A stretch of DNA of 64,000 nucleotides, from assembly GCA_905160935.1 (NCBI GenBank), contig CAJHZI010000269.1, positions 224,001 to 288,000 on the forward strand, read 5' to 3'. Both the position numbers and the translations under genes were made by a program. This document shows, one piece after another, positions 12,058 to 22,856 of this stretch. The notes beneath the pieces were generated by a model, which saw only the letters and a program-made list of their open reading frames with translations, made no database searches and was not told where the DNA came from. Every line of letters starts with the position of its first letter. The stretch's first letter is position 1. The stretch comes from Enchytraeus crypticus. Lineage: Eukaryota > Annelida > Clitellata > Enchytraeida > Enchytraeidae.

Positions 12058-12438
12058 CTCCTGAGCCTAAAGGCCTATGATGTGGAGCTGACACTGAATT
12101 AGGGCTTCCGATATGAGAATTTATAACTCCAGGTGGATTCTCCAAATCTGGAGAAATTTCAAATCTTGAAATTTTTGACTGTTGACGGGCTCCTTCAGGA
12201 ATCATTCTAAACTGAGAGTGTGGAGACTGACTTGATTCAACAGGATTCATTCCAATGCCTGACAATGACGACAGACTCAAATTAGCTGGAGTGGGTCCTG
12301 ACCCAGGATACAGTTGAAGATTAGATGCTCTAGGTGTCATTCCAAGCCCTGAAAATGGAGAATATTTCTCTTCGGTCTCCTCCACAGTCCATCTACTCTG
12401 CTTCTTCTCTTTCTTCTCTCTCCATGCAAACGACGCAT
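12058..12438 (-). CDS. SUGP1: SUGP1-type gene, exon 6 (KSRW motif, Ser/Pro-rich)
   Basis: The acceptor is AATTAATGCAG just above 12438 and the donor is G|GTAGGC at 12057. The exon (381 bp) begins with two bases that complete the codon left open by exon 5 and ends in phase 1. It encodes WREKKEKKQSRWTVEE, which aligns with the KRKRKSRWGPEED block after the SURP domains of human SUGP1. After that come about 95 residues rich in Ser, Pro and Gly with repeated G-GM-P motifs (GLGMTPRAS, GIGMNPVES, FRMIPEGA). The following exons, expected to carry the coiled region and the G-patch, are not seen in 1-12057. Confidence 0.85.
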
Positions 12439-12799
12439 CTGCATTAATTATTACATCGCATCTTAGAAAAAGTCATACACCAAACAACCTATCAAAGAAC
12501 AGTGACAGATAAATGTGGAAACTAAACTTCAATTAATTTAATATGGAAAACAACGGAAACTTAATGCAGGCCACGAAAAACGGTTTTAGTTCAAAACAGC
12601 GGAGACCACAGAAGTCAGAAGCTAAGATCGCATAGATCATGAATTATAAAAATCAACACTAAAATGAAGAGCGACTATTCAAGCTATGTGCTACACTAAA
12701 GTGAGGATAAGATATAGCACTTTGTAAAGGGAATAACTAAGAGATTAACTGATCAATGGATGTAGTCCGAAAATCTCACTGTGCTTACATTTTACAGAA

Positions 12800-13190
12800 T
12801 TGGGATATTACTGATCTGGAAAAATCTTTTGGTCATATACCATTATTACGCATACAACCATGCACACTTTCATTAGTCTTAGCAGTGATCTTCTCCTATT
12901 TACTTTAAGAATTCTGCTGGCACATCACCAACTCCCGCTGCTTTCTCTTTCTCCACTTTTCAATTGCCTTATTTTGTTCTTCTTCCAATATATATCAAGT
13001 CCTCCTTGATCATCTTTTAACACCATTTCTTGTTCTAATAGAAAAAATTTGCTTTTGGGCTTCCCATCAATTCCATATATTCCCTCCATCTTTCTGTTAC
13101 ATCACTTATTTCTGTCTTCAATTCCCCATATTTGTTATTTACACCGCTGCTTTTTGTTCCTACTTTCTTATGGTTTTTTGTAAAGTGATA
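12800..13190 (-). mobile_element. LINE fragment (RT N-terminal linker)
   Basis: The minus strand reads NNKYGELKTEISDVTERW, then after a stop KEKAAGVGDVPAEFLK, which is the linker and first RT block of craniofacial-type LINEs. Stops and frameshifts show it is decayed. Confidence 0.6.
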
Positions 13191-13327
13191 AATTTATTCA
13201 TACATCAAATCCCAACATCATCTTTTATCATACTCTGCTAAATCATTGCATGTTTCGTACCACAAATGATCTCTAGTGTTTCAATGACAGTGGATCGCGC
13301 AGAATATAGGCATGCGTAAATCTTAAC

Positions 13328-13415
13328 ATTGTAAAACGTAGAAACTGTAACATAGCATAATATTGTAATACATAGAAACTGTAACATAGCTGTAGCATTG
13401 TAAAATGTAGAAACT
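13328..13415. repeat. 34-bp minisatellite, about 2.6 units
   Basis: ATTGTAAAACGTAGAAACTG and variants recur at 13328, 13362 and 13397 with ACATAGC spacers. Confidence 0.75.
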
Positions 13416-13729
13416 CTCACCACGTGTATGGTCTAAGACATATAACCAGTAATTGTGACATATTGCCCGAGAAGATATAACTATTCGGGTTTGGCTCAAT
13501 TTGAAATCACAAGGCTCACTGTACCTTTAAACATAGATCATATCTATTTTTAGCCTTGATTGGCCTTGACGATTCATATTCACAGGCATATGAATAATTT
13601 AAACACAGCCTGGCCGAAGCAAGATTAGTTATGCATAACATTAAGCACGCCCACATGTGAGGATGAGTCATGTTCATATGACCTCGAATAGAAACTATCG
13701 GAAAACCACAGGTTCTATTCGACTTGTCA

Positions 13730-14210
13730 CATGATTATTGTAACTTTATAACGTCCATCAACAATCTTCCCATTGTTTATAGTGAAGAATTTTAAATGGT
13801 GTTTAGTTTCTTTAGCAGCTTCATACAGAGATTTGAATTCGTTAACTTCGCCTGTGACTGTATTTTCCCATCTTACAGGTCTAGGCTTATTTCGTATAGT
13901 CCTCAGGTACTCATACTTTGGATCTGGATTCAGCTGGAGCCAATGGCGAAGTCGGTAAGATACTCGACCGCGGATCAGTAGGTGCGGGGTTCAAATCCTG
14001 GGATCGCCCGTCACAGACATCGCTTTCGAGTGAGGAAACTGACGTTAACCGTAGCTTTATCTTAACTTTTTTATCTATAAACTTGTTTGGATCAACCTCT
14101 TTTGGTGGATATTTGATCGGCCTTCCTCTGTTTCCTTTAGTTTCCCTCTTCAATAGGTTATTTTCTAATTTATCTGTTTTTCCAGATGTTGCAGTAGTGT
14201 AGTATTCCAT
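13730..14210 (-). pseudogene. Polinton/adintovirus-like accessory protein gene, split by a SINE
   Basis: The minus-strand ATG at 14210 follows an AT-rich ACTATATATAATGG stretch. The N-terminal part carries an AT-hook-like RGRPIKYPP and EVDPNK. After a 139-bp SINE inserted at 13926-14064, the frame resumes with KYEYLRTIRNKPRPV and GEVNEFKSLYEAAKE, a NUMOD1-like SLYEAAK block, then NNGKIVDGRYKV. Proteins with this RGRP plus IR--P layout are known to me from uncharacterised ORFs in Hydra and other animal Polinton/adintovirus-like loci (recollection, not a search). The SINE breaks the gene, so it is not expected to work. Precise role unknown. Confidence 0.55.
13926..14064 (+). mobile_element. tRNA-derived SINE (family 1), copy b
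   Basis: Best-preserved copy: perfect A box TGGCGAAGTCGG at 13944-13955, B box GGTTCAAATCC at 13988-13998, then the CGTCACAGACATCGC tail and GAGGAAACTGACGTTAAC. It is flanked by an imperfect target duplication (ACTTTGGATCT at 13915-13925 and ACTTTTTTATCT at 14065-14076). It interrupts the coding frame described above. Confidence 0.88.
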
Positions 14211-14422
14211 TATATATAGTCCAAGAAAAATTTAAATAAAAACAAAAACAAATTCATTACACTTATGTTAAATATGATAGTTACGCATAATAAAAATGAC
14301 TGACACAGTTGACATCAGTTCACTTCATGAAAACTGAAAGCGTTTTTAACTAGGAAGCTTGAAGAACGAAGAGCTCTTGTGAATAAGCTAAAGCAAAAGC
14401 GAAGAATTATGACAATACTGTA

Positions 14423-14560
14423 CTAAGTGTGCACACTATCTTCAGTTACATCTTCAACTGTGCTAGCGGGTTTATCTACTATAATAGGACTTCCCACCAT
14501 GGCTATCACTATACTATCTATTAAGAGTCCATTATTAACATCTATCAGCTTAAATTTCAA
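14423..14560 (-). CDS. Unrecognised ORF end near the Polinton-like remnant
   Basis: A minus-strand frame reads LIDVNNGLLIDSIVIAMVG then ends DKPASTVEDVTEDSVHT before a stop at 14423-14425. It looks like the C-terminus of a real protein by composition, but I do not recognise the family. Its place between two Polinton-like pieces makes membership of that element possible. No start is visible. Confidence 0.3.
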   Translation of the reverse strand: MKFKLIDVNNGLLIDSIVIAMVGSPIIVDKPASTVEDVTEDSVHT

Positions 14561-14799
14561 TTTGCAGGATTAAAGTAATAAATTAAATGTAGACACTTCA
14601 AAAATTAATTAACTTAATGAAATACTCGATTTTGTTGTCTTCTGTAATGGAAATCTAACCGAGACTGTTTACAATCAAATCATTTCTGAATTTGCATAAA
14701 AAATTGCTAATACATTTACTAATGAATTTAACTATCACAATTATACCACAAATTTTCCAGAAAAGAATTCGAAACGTATAGAAACCCTAAATCAGCAAA

Positions 14800-16340
14800 C
14801 ATTAAATCTTTTGGACGTAATTATTCAAGTCTAAATTATGTTTAAGTGGATATATAATTCTTAAGTCTGAATTCTTTTTAAGTGGATATTTGTACTTTAC
14901 AACTCTTGAAATAAATTCCTTAATTTTCATTATAGGCGTACCTTCTTCAGGTGTTGCTAATAATTTAGCACAAACCTATTACTTTAGCAAGAAATCATTA
15001 TCATTAATATCATCAAATAGCCATGTTTCACTAATGCCCAAAACATCATCATCCTCTTCCTTAATTAATAACTTCAATTCTAACGTTTATTTACTATACT
15101 TCTAGCATTGAAATACATACATTTAATACTCCGATTTGTATCTGATAATAAATATCCATTAACACAATTATTAATAGTGCTTCTACCATTTAAGCCTACA
15201 TATTCAACATTCTCCTTTATATCAGATTGACTATAATTACAAATTCTACTATCATCAAACTTAACCTTGTCAATTTTATCAGTTTCCCAACTTATAATCC
15301 TAACCCTAAAAATGTACACTATGTTTAAATATTTCCCTACCTACAAATTGTCCACCTTTCACATTTAGATGAACGCCATCTCTGCCAGTCATGCTTCTTA
15401 CCAACTCAATCTTCATAAATTCCACACCACTGTCATTACACATTTCCCTTAATCTCATATTTATCAAAGACCTCTTTCTTTCCATTCTTTCCGAGATATC
15501 AAATCTCTTCAAAATTCCTATTACTGTCAGTTTTCTGTTTATATTTTTCTTGGTTCTATCTATTAGTTCTCAATAGTCTCTTATAATACTGCTGGCCTCA
15601 TGTTCAACTAAGTTATTTGTTCACACTGTGAGGATTATGTGACACTTTTCATCTCCTTTTACTCTCTCTATTTCACAGGCTAACTCTTTAGTCTTTGCAC
15701 CAGCTAAATTCCGTCCACTAAACAAACCTCCACTCTGTACACATATCTTTGCACACATCTCTCACGAGAGAGTCCCCCAATATCTCTACACTACTGTTTT
15801 TTACTCTAGCCCTAGTAAAATATCTTTAACGGATTTTCCCTCAATACCACGAGCCCCTGAGTTCTCTACCGCCACATCTCCATCATCAATCACGTACACT
15901 GATTCACCTGCTCCAACATCCTGTGTTGCCATAGCCTTCCTTCGCACACTAGCTCCACTCCTACGAGATTTCACTGTATGCCAATCTGCTGTTTCAGAAG
16001 CCTCATGGGCCTCAGCTGGGGTAGGCCACTCTACATGCATTTCTATTCAACTGTATATTTACAGCCATTAATATGTCGGATAGACCGTGCACATTCCCCT
16101 CGATCTTTCCTATTCTGCCCTCTACTATTCCCTCTACTTCCTTTCCCTGCTTTCCATTCTTCCATTCACTCATAAAACTCTCCACAACCTTCAGCCTACT
16201 ATCTCTATCCAAAATGAATTGATGTAACTGTGAGATACTAATCCCTGCCATTTATGCTACAAATTTCAATAGGAATCTAACCAATCAAGACTATTTCCTA
16301 CTTTTGGCCTATTTAATTATTCAATTTCTATATTTGTAAA
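14800..16340 (-). mobile_element. CR1-like LINE 5' half: esterase-type ORF1 and endonuclease start
   Basis: On the minus strand, ORF1 starts near 16251 (MAGISISQLHQFI), passes a coiled region, and through frameshifts reaches 15512-15306 (ERMERKRSLINMRLREMC and GRDGVHLN), the C-terminal block of the SGNH-esterase domain in CR1-type ORF1. ORF2 starts near 15150 with KCMYFNARSIVNK, then ISETWLFDDIN, the endonuclease entry. The element stops near 14800-14890 before the RT. It is inserted among Polinton-like genes and is degenerate. Confidence 0.65.
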
Positions 16341-16343
16341 ACG

Positions 16344-16560
16344 AGTACTTTGAAAATGCAGCCTTTTTTTACTTAACCTAAGTTATAATACACATATATA
16401 AGAAAACCACATATATACACTAAAACGAAAAAAATAAGCAGTAGCCTATATGTAAATGAGTACTTTGAAAATACAGTTTCTTGCTTAACCTAAGTATTAA
16501 TACACATAAGAAAACAAGTACACTAAAACGAAAAACCTATACACACATAGAACTATTATG
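16344..16560 (-). repeat. Two tandem units of about 115 bp upstream of the LINE ORF1
   Basis: GTACTTTGAAAAT(G/A)CAG, CTTAACCTAAGT and TACACTAAAACGAAAAA recur in the same order at 16344-16440 and 16459-16540. They lie immediately upstream (on the minus strand) of the LINE ORF1 start, so they may be 5' UTR monomers of that LINE; that is inference. Confidence 0.6.
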
Positions 16561-16599
16561 AATTTAGCAAGAACTATTAATTTAGCACGATACATTTTC

Positions 16600-17345
16600 A
16601 AATCAACAGACATATTTCCTGGTAATTCTTCGATTACTGATATAAGCAAACATTTTAAATCAGTCGTAATTATGAATTCCTTCCACGTCAAAATTAATTT
16701 TTTCACTATTATATAATTTTGAAGTAATATTTTTCAAATAGTTACGTATATTTTCTATTAAATTCTTCCATATATTTATTAGGTCCAGTTCCTCAGAATA
16801 TATTGTCATAATGATTTCTACATGAAAACAAATAGTCATTAATTTCTTCAAATAAATATTATTTTTCAAGCTAACAATCTGTAGATACGTCTTGTTTACA
16901 AGATCTTATTCACTGGGGAAACCGACATTTAAAATTAAATTATGCTTCATATCTACATCTCCGTTCATTGAACCACTATTAACACTGAGTTTCTTCTCAA
17001 TATTGTTTTGTAGAGCCAAGTCATTAGCAACTACGTTTTGCTCTACTTCCTTTGAGATATCTACTCTCAAATTTTAACGAAATTCGTTAACAAAACTCTC
17101 ACAGTACCCCTTTGTGATGACATCCGCATCATTTTCTGGAGGATGTTTAACTTTGAAAATTCTATTGCTGCTCATACTAATGTCTCCAGTGATATCTCCT
17201 CCAGTTTTGTCAATTTTTATACTGTCAAGCTTATCAACAAGCTTGACAATAGGCCTGAATAACCGATTCTATATGCTCCATCAAATCGCGAGTACTTGAA
17301 TGTGATTTACTGCCATCACTTTTCGATATTGTACTCGTATTTTAG
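16600..17345 (-). pseudogene. Fibre-like protein gene of the Polinton/adintovirus-like remnant
   Basis: The minus strand from about 17330 reads a short helical start (SSTRDLMEHIESVIQAYC), then after a frame break DKTGGDITGDISMSSNRIF with P-ENDADVITK-Y, and later GSMNGDVDMKHNLILNVG with P-E-DLVNKTYL. These G---GD--M---I---P---D-V-K-Y repeats are the hallmark of phage and virus fibre shafts and occur in fibre-like genes of animal Polinton/adintovirus elements. Two in-frame stops and one frame break interrupt it. It points away from the neighbouring minor-capsid-like gene, starting about 50 bp from it. Confidence 0.55.
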
Positions 17346-17392
17346 TATATAATTTAAAAGTGTATAAAATAGTAAATTATACAAACTATGGT

Positions 17393-17884
17393 GCAACGTT
17401 GACTAAAGGTCAGAGCCAAAAAATTAAGAGCGCACATGATAGTCCGAATGGTGGTTACAACACGAATATCCAAAAAAGAATTTATCAGGCAATGCGAATT
17501 TCCTCTAACCCAAACTCAAATTAAAAATATAAAAAAGACTACATCAGGAATAGAATTATATCTGAGCAGAGCACAATTAAAGTACATGGAACAGAATGGA
17601 GAATTCTTACCGCAGCAGCAACTCCTGTTGTCTTAGGCGCAATAGACGGATTGACAGGTAGAATTAGCTCTGCAGTAAACTCGACGAGACAGACTAATGA
17701 ACTGATGAGACATAATCAAAAAATTGGAAAGCATGACCAAACAACAACTCGAATCTGGTATTTTCAGTGATGCAGAGATACCAATTCCCGTTGCAGGCAA
17801 AACGCTATCGACTGCATTATATAAATTTGGACTTGGTGGACGTGTCAAGAATCTGAAAGGAGCTCAGTGGGGTAATGGGGATTA
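17393..17884 (+). pseudogene. Minor capsid (pVI/pX-like) protein gene, frameshifted
   Basis: Codes for FPLTQTQIKNIKKTTSGIEL, LYLSRAQLKYME and NGEFL. After a +1-type frame change near 17610 come TAATPVVLGAIDGLTGRI (Ala/Gly-rich hydrophobic stretch) and NELMRHNQKIGK. A second frame change near 17740 leads to IPIPVAGKTLSTALYKFGLG and a terminal NLKGAQW. The series LTQTQI, GFLP-like, Ala/Gly-rich segment, ARHN-like and PVVGK...GLG is what I know from putative minor capsid proteins of Polintons and adintoviruses. The copy is broken. Assignment rests on motif memory and on its neighbours. Confidence 0.55.
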
Positions 17885-17903
17885 AATATAGAGAGAGACG
17901 GAT

Positions 17904-18077
17904 ATGGGCTTTATTAGCCAGGCAAGGGGAGGCATAAACTTCCCCCAATTTTTAAACTCATTCAAAACTATCAAGCCATTAAGCAATTTTGACAAAATTG
18001 AAAAATGCAAAGAGCTAAATATTAAAAAATTCAAATGTTTCAGAATGAGAAACATGGCAAGTAACAGTCATATGTGA
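17904..18077 (+). pseudogene. Truncated adenain-like protease N-terminus
   Basis: The ATG at 17904 opens a 57-residue frame: ARGGINFPQFLNSF, KPLSNFDKIEKCKEL, IKKFKCFRMRN, then an unrelated end at a TGA (18075). The series PLSN-DI-KCKEL-IK-F-G-MRD is the N-terminal signature of the adenovirus-type cysteine protease (adenain) carried by Polintons and adintoviruses. Catalytic His, Asp/Glu and Cys segments are absent, so only a stub remains. It follows the minor-capsid-like gene by 19 bp, as expected for a structural gene cluster. Confidence 0.5.
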
Positions 18078-18783
18078 GTCAAGCAAAGTTATTCGAACCA
18101 TTAATTGACACTACAAGAGAACAAAAGATTGTCGACAACGAGCAAAATGTGAAAGATCTTTTAGTTCCCTTTCAATTGATACGTGCAAATAATCAAAGAG
18201 AGGCTATACAGGCTATGGCATCTAATGATTCATCTATTCCTGAATATGAGTCCATACCCAAAAAGGATACTTCAATTATTAATTTAGATAAGGATTTCAA
18301 TGAAAGTAATAGAGAGAATCTAGATCTACTTGACCTGAAGCTTCCAAGTGAAGCATACAAAAACAATGAAATAGAATCAACATTGAAGGAGATTCAAACA
18401 CACAATAGATGCATAGCGCAGTAATTGGGAAATAAAAGTACCAGGACTGCAGCTGAGAAAATGATATGCGAGTCTCAACATACTGTAAAACACTGGGAAA
18501 GTACAAGAACATATTGACTAAGGTAAAAGCAGGGAGTGAGCTCGCCGGCAAAAGATAAAAGAAGAAGAGAAAACTTGTAAAACAAAAGCGTGGTAGAGGC
18601 AGGCCTATAACAGACCAGGTTATAATTTATGAAAATCTAGATCAATTGACTAATCATCTGAAGGAATATCTTGCGGCTCTACATGCTGGAAACAATGAAG
18701 TATACAATACGGCAGTTGGTATTTTGGATGAAGTATTAAAAATAAGAGTAATCAGCAGGAAGAACATGATTATATTTATTTAA
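18074..18783 (+). pseudogene. Structural-cluster protein with RGRGRP motif, frameshifted
   Basis: An open stretch 18078-18424 (SQAKLFEPLIDTTREQKI, LLVPFQLI) is acidic and helical and stops at 18422-18424. In another frame, 18573-18783 reads KRGRGRP followed by IIYENLDQLTNHLKEYLAAL, HAGNNEVYNTAVGILDEVL and a stop at 18781. The RGRGRP, IYN-P-L, AGN and ILDELLK order matches an uncharacterised protein I associate with Hydra and arthropod Polinton/adintovirus-like loci. Whether the two parts were one protein is likely but not proven. Confidence 0.5.
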
Positions 18784-18849
18784 AATTTTAAAGTCATATA
18801 ATATAGCTAAATTAATTCTATGGAGCAATATAAATGATTTCAATACACA

Positions 18850-20113
18850 TGATGCTCTGTCCAAACTTACATCTAACCTTGATCTAGTTCACTACAATGA
18901 ATGACGTTTATTAGAACCAAAGTAAAAAATATAAGAGAAATCACATCACACAGACACATCATGCAAACATCATATTAATGAACATAAATGCATCAGACAT
19001 ATAAATACCATCAATCATTCAAGTCAAAATCAAACATCTTATTCATTGAATCCTGTGGCCATCAGAGAGAGCACAAGGTGCTCTATCTAGCTGACCACCA
19101 CAGAAAATAAGTAATGAAATTGGTATTTAAAACCTACATGTCTACAGACTAGCAAAAAGAGCAAGTATAACAAGCAAATATAGCAAGTATCACTCCTGCC
19201 AATCAGCTTGTTGTCGATCCTTCAAAAACTGAATATCTTCTCATCGGCACCAAAACAGCAGCGTAATAAAATAACTCTCAACTATTCCATTTTAAAATAG
19301 CACTTTACTACCCACAAATTCGACACGTCACCTTGGTGTAATTTCTGATTCAAATCTAAACTCTAAAACACATATTTCAACAGTCTATCGTTCTTCTTTT
19401 TTCAATATTCGACAATTACGTCAAATTCGTAGATACCTTGTTATCAATTATGCCACTGTATTAACTAATGCACTTGCATGTAAACTCGAGTACTGTAACC
19501 ACCTGCTGAACGATCTCCCAAAAACTTGTCAACTAGTCTCCAACACGTACAAAATTCTCTTTCTGGAGTCGTCCGTAACGTTAAAATATTCAAATCGCAC
19601 ACCTCTCTGCTTAAGAAACTGCACTGGCTCCCAGTCTCTGAACAAAGAAAATTCAAGATAGCTTCCTTGGCTTTCAATGGTTTAAATTAGGGTAAAACAT
19701 CCTATCTACCTGATATTTTATCAGTTTATCTACCCTCTCGTAGTCTTCGCTCCTTTAGTAAAAACCTTCTCAATGTACCAAACATTAAATCTGCCATGGG
19801 CAGACGCTCCTTCATATTTTCTGCTCTGACAATATGGAACTCTCTGCCACAAGATCTTCGATCTTGTACCTGTATTATTACTTTCTTGGGCAAGCTAAAA
19901 CCCATCTCTTTCCACCATAGGTCTTAATTTTGACCCGCTTGCCTTGGATTTTGGACTTACGCTATTCTATCTCGCTTTCTTTTGTGGCCTTTGCATACTC
20001 AGTCGTCAGGGTGTGGAGCTTTAGCGCCCGATTGTGTAGATCGTGCAAGAGACGTCCCTGACACTGCCTTATGGCGAGAAACTCCATGTTTAATTCTTAT
20101 TGATTGATTGATA
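18850..20113 (+). mobile_element. L2-like LINE 3' half, copy 1, with a 290-bp interruption
   Basis: LSKLTSNLDLVH near 18860-18895 is cut off. The frame idea resumes at 19190 with ANQLVVDPSKTEYLLIGTK, the block that normally follows directly, so about 290 bp (18897-19188) was inserted. Further on come LHWLPV-like and ICHGQTLLHIFCSDNMEL-type remnants of the C-terminus and the 3' end TCCCTGACACTGCC...TTCTTATTGATTGATTGAT. Many stops. Two related copies lie at 26.9 and 45.0 kb. Confidence 0.75.
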
Positions 20114-21330
20114 TAGATATCAATAGTAAATGTTGGTCCAATTAACCGTATGACGATATAAATTCACAGTTAACCGTCCATTTTCTCATCACCCGAATGG
20201 CGCTAAAGACCGCAGCCCGCCTCAAGTTTAGTGCAAGAATCTAGTCTCTCAATATATACAACCTTATGGACTGTTTGCATTGAAATATGGCAATTCCTAA
20301 CTGATTGGTCGATGATGTCGCAACGTCACTATAATTATTTATCAGAGCTACTCTCATGTAGATAATCTCACAATTTATTTTAATATCACATATCACAATA
20401 TATCTAGAAATACCTAGCTAATCACCACTATTTCTACCAACTGCATAGGAATGAGCTCAACTATAGGAATACTCAATTTCGCTACATTGGGCGTTGGGAA
20501 TTCGAATATGCATAATTATGTATCCTAATATTAATAGCAGTTTGCATTTTCTTTCAAAATTTGTTATAACAAGAAGCATTAAATTGCAAACCTGTAAATT
20601 GCAATTTTAGAAAAAGTTAACCAAAATGTTTAACTAATAGTTTAGTTTAAGTAGTTAATAGTTAACTAGTCGTCTACACTTGCATTATGACAGGCATGCA
20701 AGACGGACGTAATATTAAATTTCAGTAATATATCGTTGTCGCCTCTAAAAGTCAATTTTGAGGTTCGCCTTCATTCAAATTCTCTCTTAGAACCGTTCGT
20801 GAATATTTCATTCAAGAATGTAGCAAAACTCACGTCCATATTGAATGCACGAGAGACATACCTTGGCGATATCCATTTCTATATATTAGAATTATCGACT
20901 ACACGTTTCAAGATCTGTATTGTCAAATTGCAGAAGTATTTGGAGAATATTTTCGTTGCTGATACTCGAAAAAGAAATTTTTGCTGCTTAGACTTGCTAT
21001 AAGCATTTCTCGCTGAATAACTTGACTGCAGCACTATTTAAGGCTAAGTACATTTTATTCATTTGTAGTATTAGATGATTGTTATGTGACTTTTGCGTGG
21101 ATGAAAGCTTTCTTGTTGTATTAAAATGGGCGTTAAACCTTTCCAACCTTTATCTTAATCTTAGTATTTGGGCTGGGCCTTCAAATACTCGTTCAAAACC
21201 ATCATACGCTAGACATTCATATATTTGAACCCAGTTCAACAACACAAAACAAATCACATGGGTACCCACATGGGTATCACAATGGAAAGTGTACCCAATT
21301 CCATAAAACGGCAAAAAATGTATATTATTT
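20114..21330. other. Intron sequence, no feature recognised
   Basis: Apart from a 88-codon open frame at 20736-21002 with no known motifs, I see no coding, RNA or repeat feature. It lies in intron 5 of the SUGP1-type gene. Confidence 0.5.
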
Positions 21331-21638
21331 TAGAATATTAAAATTGTTGGATCTATGGTAAACAATAACAAGGAGGTTTACTTGTAAAATTGCTCAAGTT
21401 ATTGATAGTAAATTTATCGAGTTATAGTCACATTCTCATCCCTCTGGGTTGCCCATTTATGGAATATATATAGATTTACTTTGGCATACGGATATTAGCT
21501 GATTTTCATCGCTTTCCGTGAAGAATTATCAGAAATTAAACGAACTTTTGTTTACACCGGTTGACCTTTGTCCTATACGCTCGCGCAGCGTTATGCACGC
21601 GTCACTGATCACCCACCTGTTGCACTGATCTAAACATC

Positions 21639-22856
21639 ATGGCTGAGGTGAATTTAGAGATATCGTTGCAAAGAGCTTTGAAAAAAATAGAAGATCTAGA
21701 GTCTGAGCTAGACTTCTATAGACAACTATACAAGAAGGACAGCAGTCCAACTAAATCCGAGGAGGAGGAGATAGTTAACCGTGAAACGGAATGGCTGAAC
21801 CCCAGAGGGAAAAAACGCAAGAAACTGCGAGAAAACTTGATAAAAACAGCAGAAAAACCAGCGGAAAATCCAGCGGGAGAAGTCAGTAATTCAACTTTAA
21901 CTGTACCTATGGACCCGGCGCCAAAACCTGTTAGAGAGCAAAAACCACCCCCAATAATCATCAGCAAAGTTGAGCAGTATGATCAGATCAAGAAATTGCT
22001 AGAAAGCAAAAATCTTAAATACAAGGCAGCGTGTCTAAATAATAACCAGGTCAAAATAAATGTGGATACTTCAGAGGAATACAGGGCACTGAGAGATGTA
22101 GTTGATCAGAATAAGTATCAGTGGCATACTTACGAGAATAAGCTAGACCGGCCTATCAGAGTTGTCGCTAAAAATCTGCACTCTTCCAGTGATCCGGATG
22201 AAATCAAAGACGAATTGCTAAATCAAGACTTCAAGATAATCCAGGTTGAACCTAGGCATAAGAAGACAGCTCAAGGAAGTGTTCCCCTACCCATGTGCAC
22301 TCTCGTTTTTGATAAGACGGAGGATATCAAGAAGATCTTCAGTATCCAATACTTATGCCACATGAGAGTCAAGATTGAGGCATTAAGAACAAATAAAATA
22401 ATCCCTCAGTGCAAAAGATGCCAAAGGTTTGGTCACACCAAAAATTTCTGCTATCGTGATTCTGTCTGTGTCAAATGTGCCGGAAATCACGACTCATCCC
22501 AATGTACTAAGGCACAAGACCTGCCAGCCAAATGTTCAAATTGCGGTGAAGCCCATCCAGCAAGCTATAGAGGTTGTGTCATCGCCAAAGAACTTCAGAA
22601 ACGAAGACAAGAATCACAAAGACCCACGAGCACTACTACTACCTCGAAGCCATCTCTTGTCCAGAGAGGTACCTCATACTCCATGGCAACCAATAGGCAG
22701 CAAGGAATTGCTACTCCCAGTATAAACCAGACGTCTGATCTGAGGCTACTGTTTCAGAACATGATGGAGAGTTTTAAGAAATTTGGTGAAAGACTTAACG
22801 CGCTAGAGGCTGAGGCGATTGCGTCATCTCAAAGTCTTAATCTTAATAGTGAATAG
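21639..22856 (+). CDS. Jockey LINE ORF1, gag-like nucleic-acid-binding protein
   Basis: A 405-residue protein that would coat the LINE RNA in the retrotransposition particle. Residues 1-30 form a leucine-heptad coiled coil (LQRALKKIEDLESELDFY). A basic, Pro-rich segment follows (residues 50-110). The central Jockey-type gag region (about 110-255) contains PPPIIISKVE, YRALRDVV, RPIRVVAKNLH and VPLPMCTLVF. Three zinc knuckles follow: CKRCQRFGHTKNFC, CVKCAGNHDSSQC and CSNCGEAHPASYRGC (about 262-312). The ATG at 21639 begins the coiled coil directly. The stop overlaps ORF2 by 38 bp in a different frame. No damage seen. Confidence 0.9.
   Translation: MAEVNLEISLQRALKKIEDLESELDFYRQLYKKDSSPTKSEEEEIVNRETEWLNPRGKKRKKLRENLIKTAEKPAENPAGEVSNSTLTVPMDPAPKPVREQKPPPIIISKVEQYDQIKKLLESKNLKYKAACLNNNQVKINVDTSEEYRALRDVVDQNKYQWHTYENKLDRPIRVVAKNLHSSSDPDEIKDELLNQDFKIIQVEPRHKKTAQGSVPLPMCTLVFDKTEDIKKIFSIQYLCHMRVKIEALRTNKIIPQCKRCQRFGHTKNFCYRDSVCVKCAGNHDSSQCTKAQDLPAKCSNCGEAHPASYRGCVIAKELQKRRQESQRPTSTTTTSKPSLVQRGTSYSMATNRQQGIATPSINQTSDLRLLFQNMMESFKKFGERLNALEAEAIASSQSLNLNSE

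Noticed and set aside
17223..17248. 10-bp perfect palindrome with AAGCTT arms
   Set aside because: It lies inside the decayed fibre-like frame; nothing suggests a regulatory role.
20736..21002. 88-codon plus-strand ORF
   Set aside because: No family motif, no neighbours, and length is within chance for this composition.
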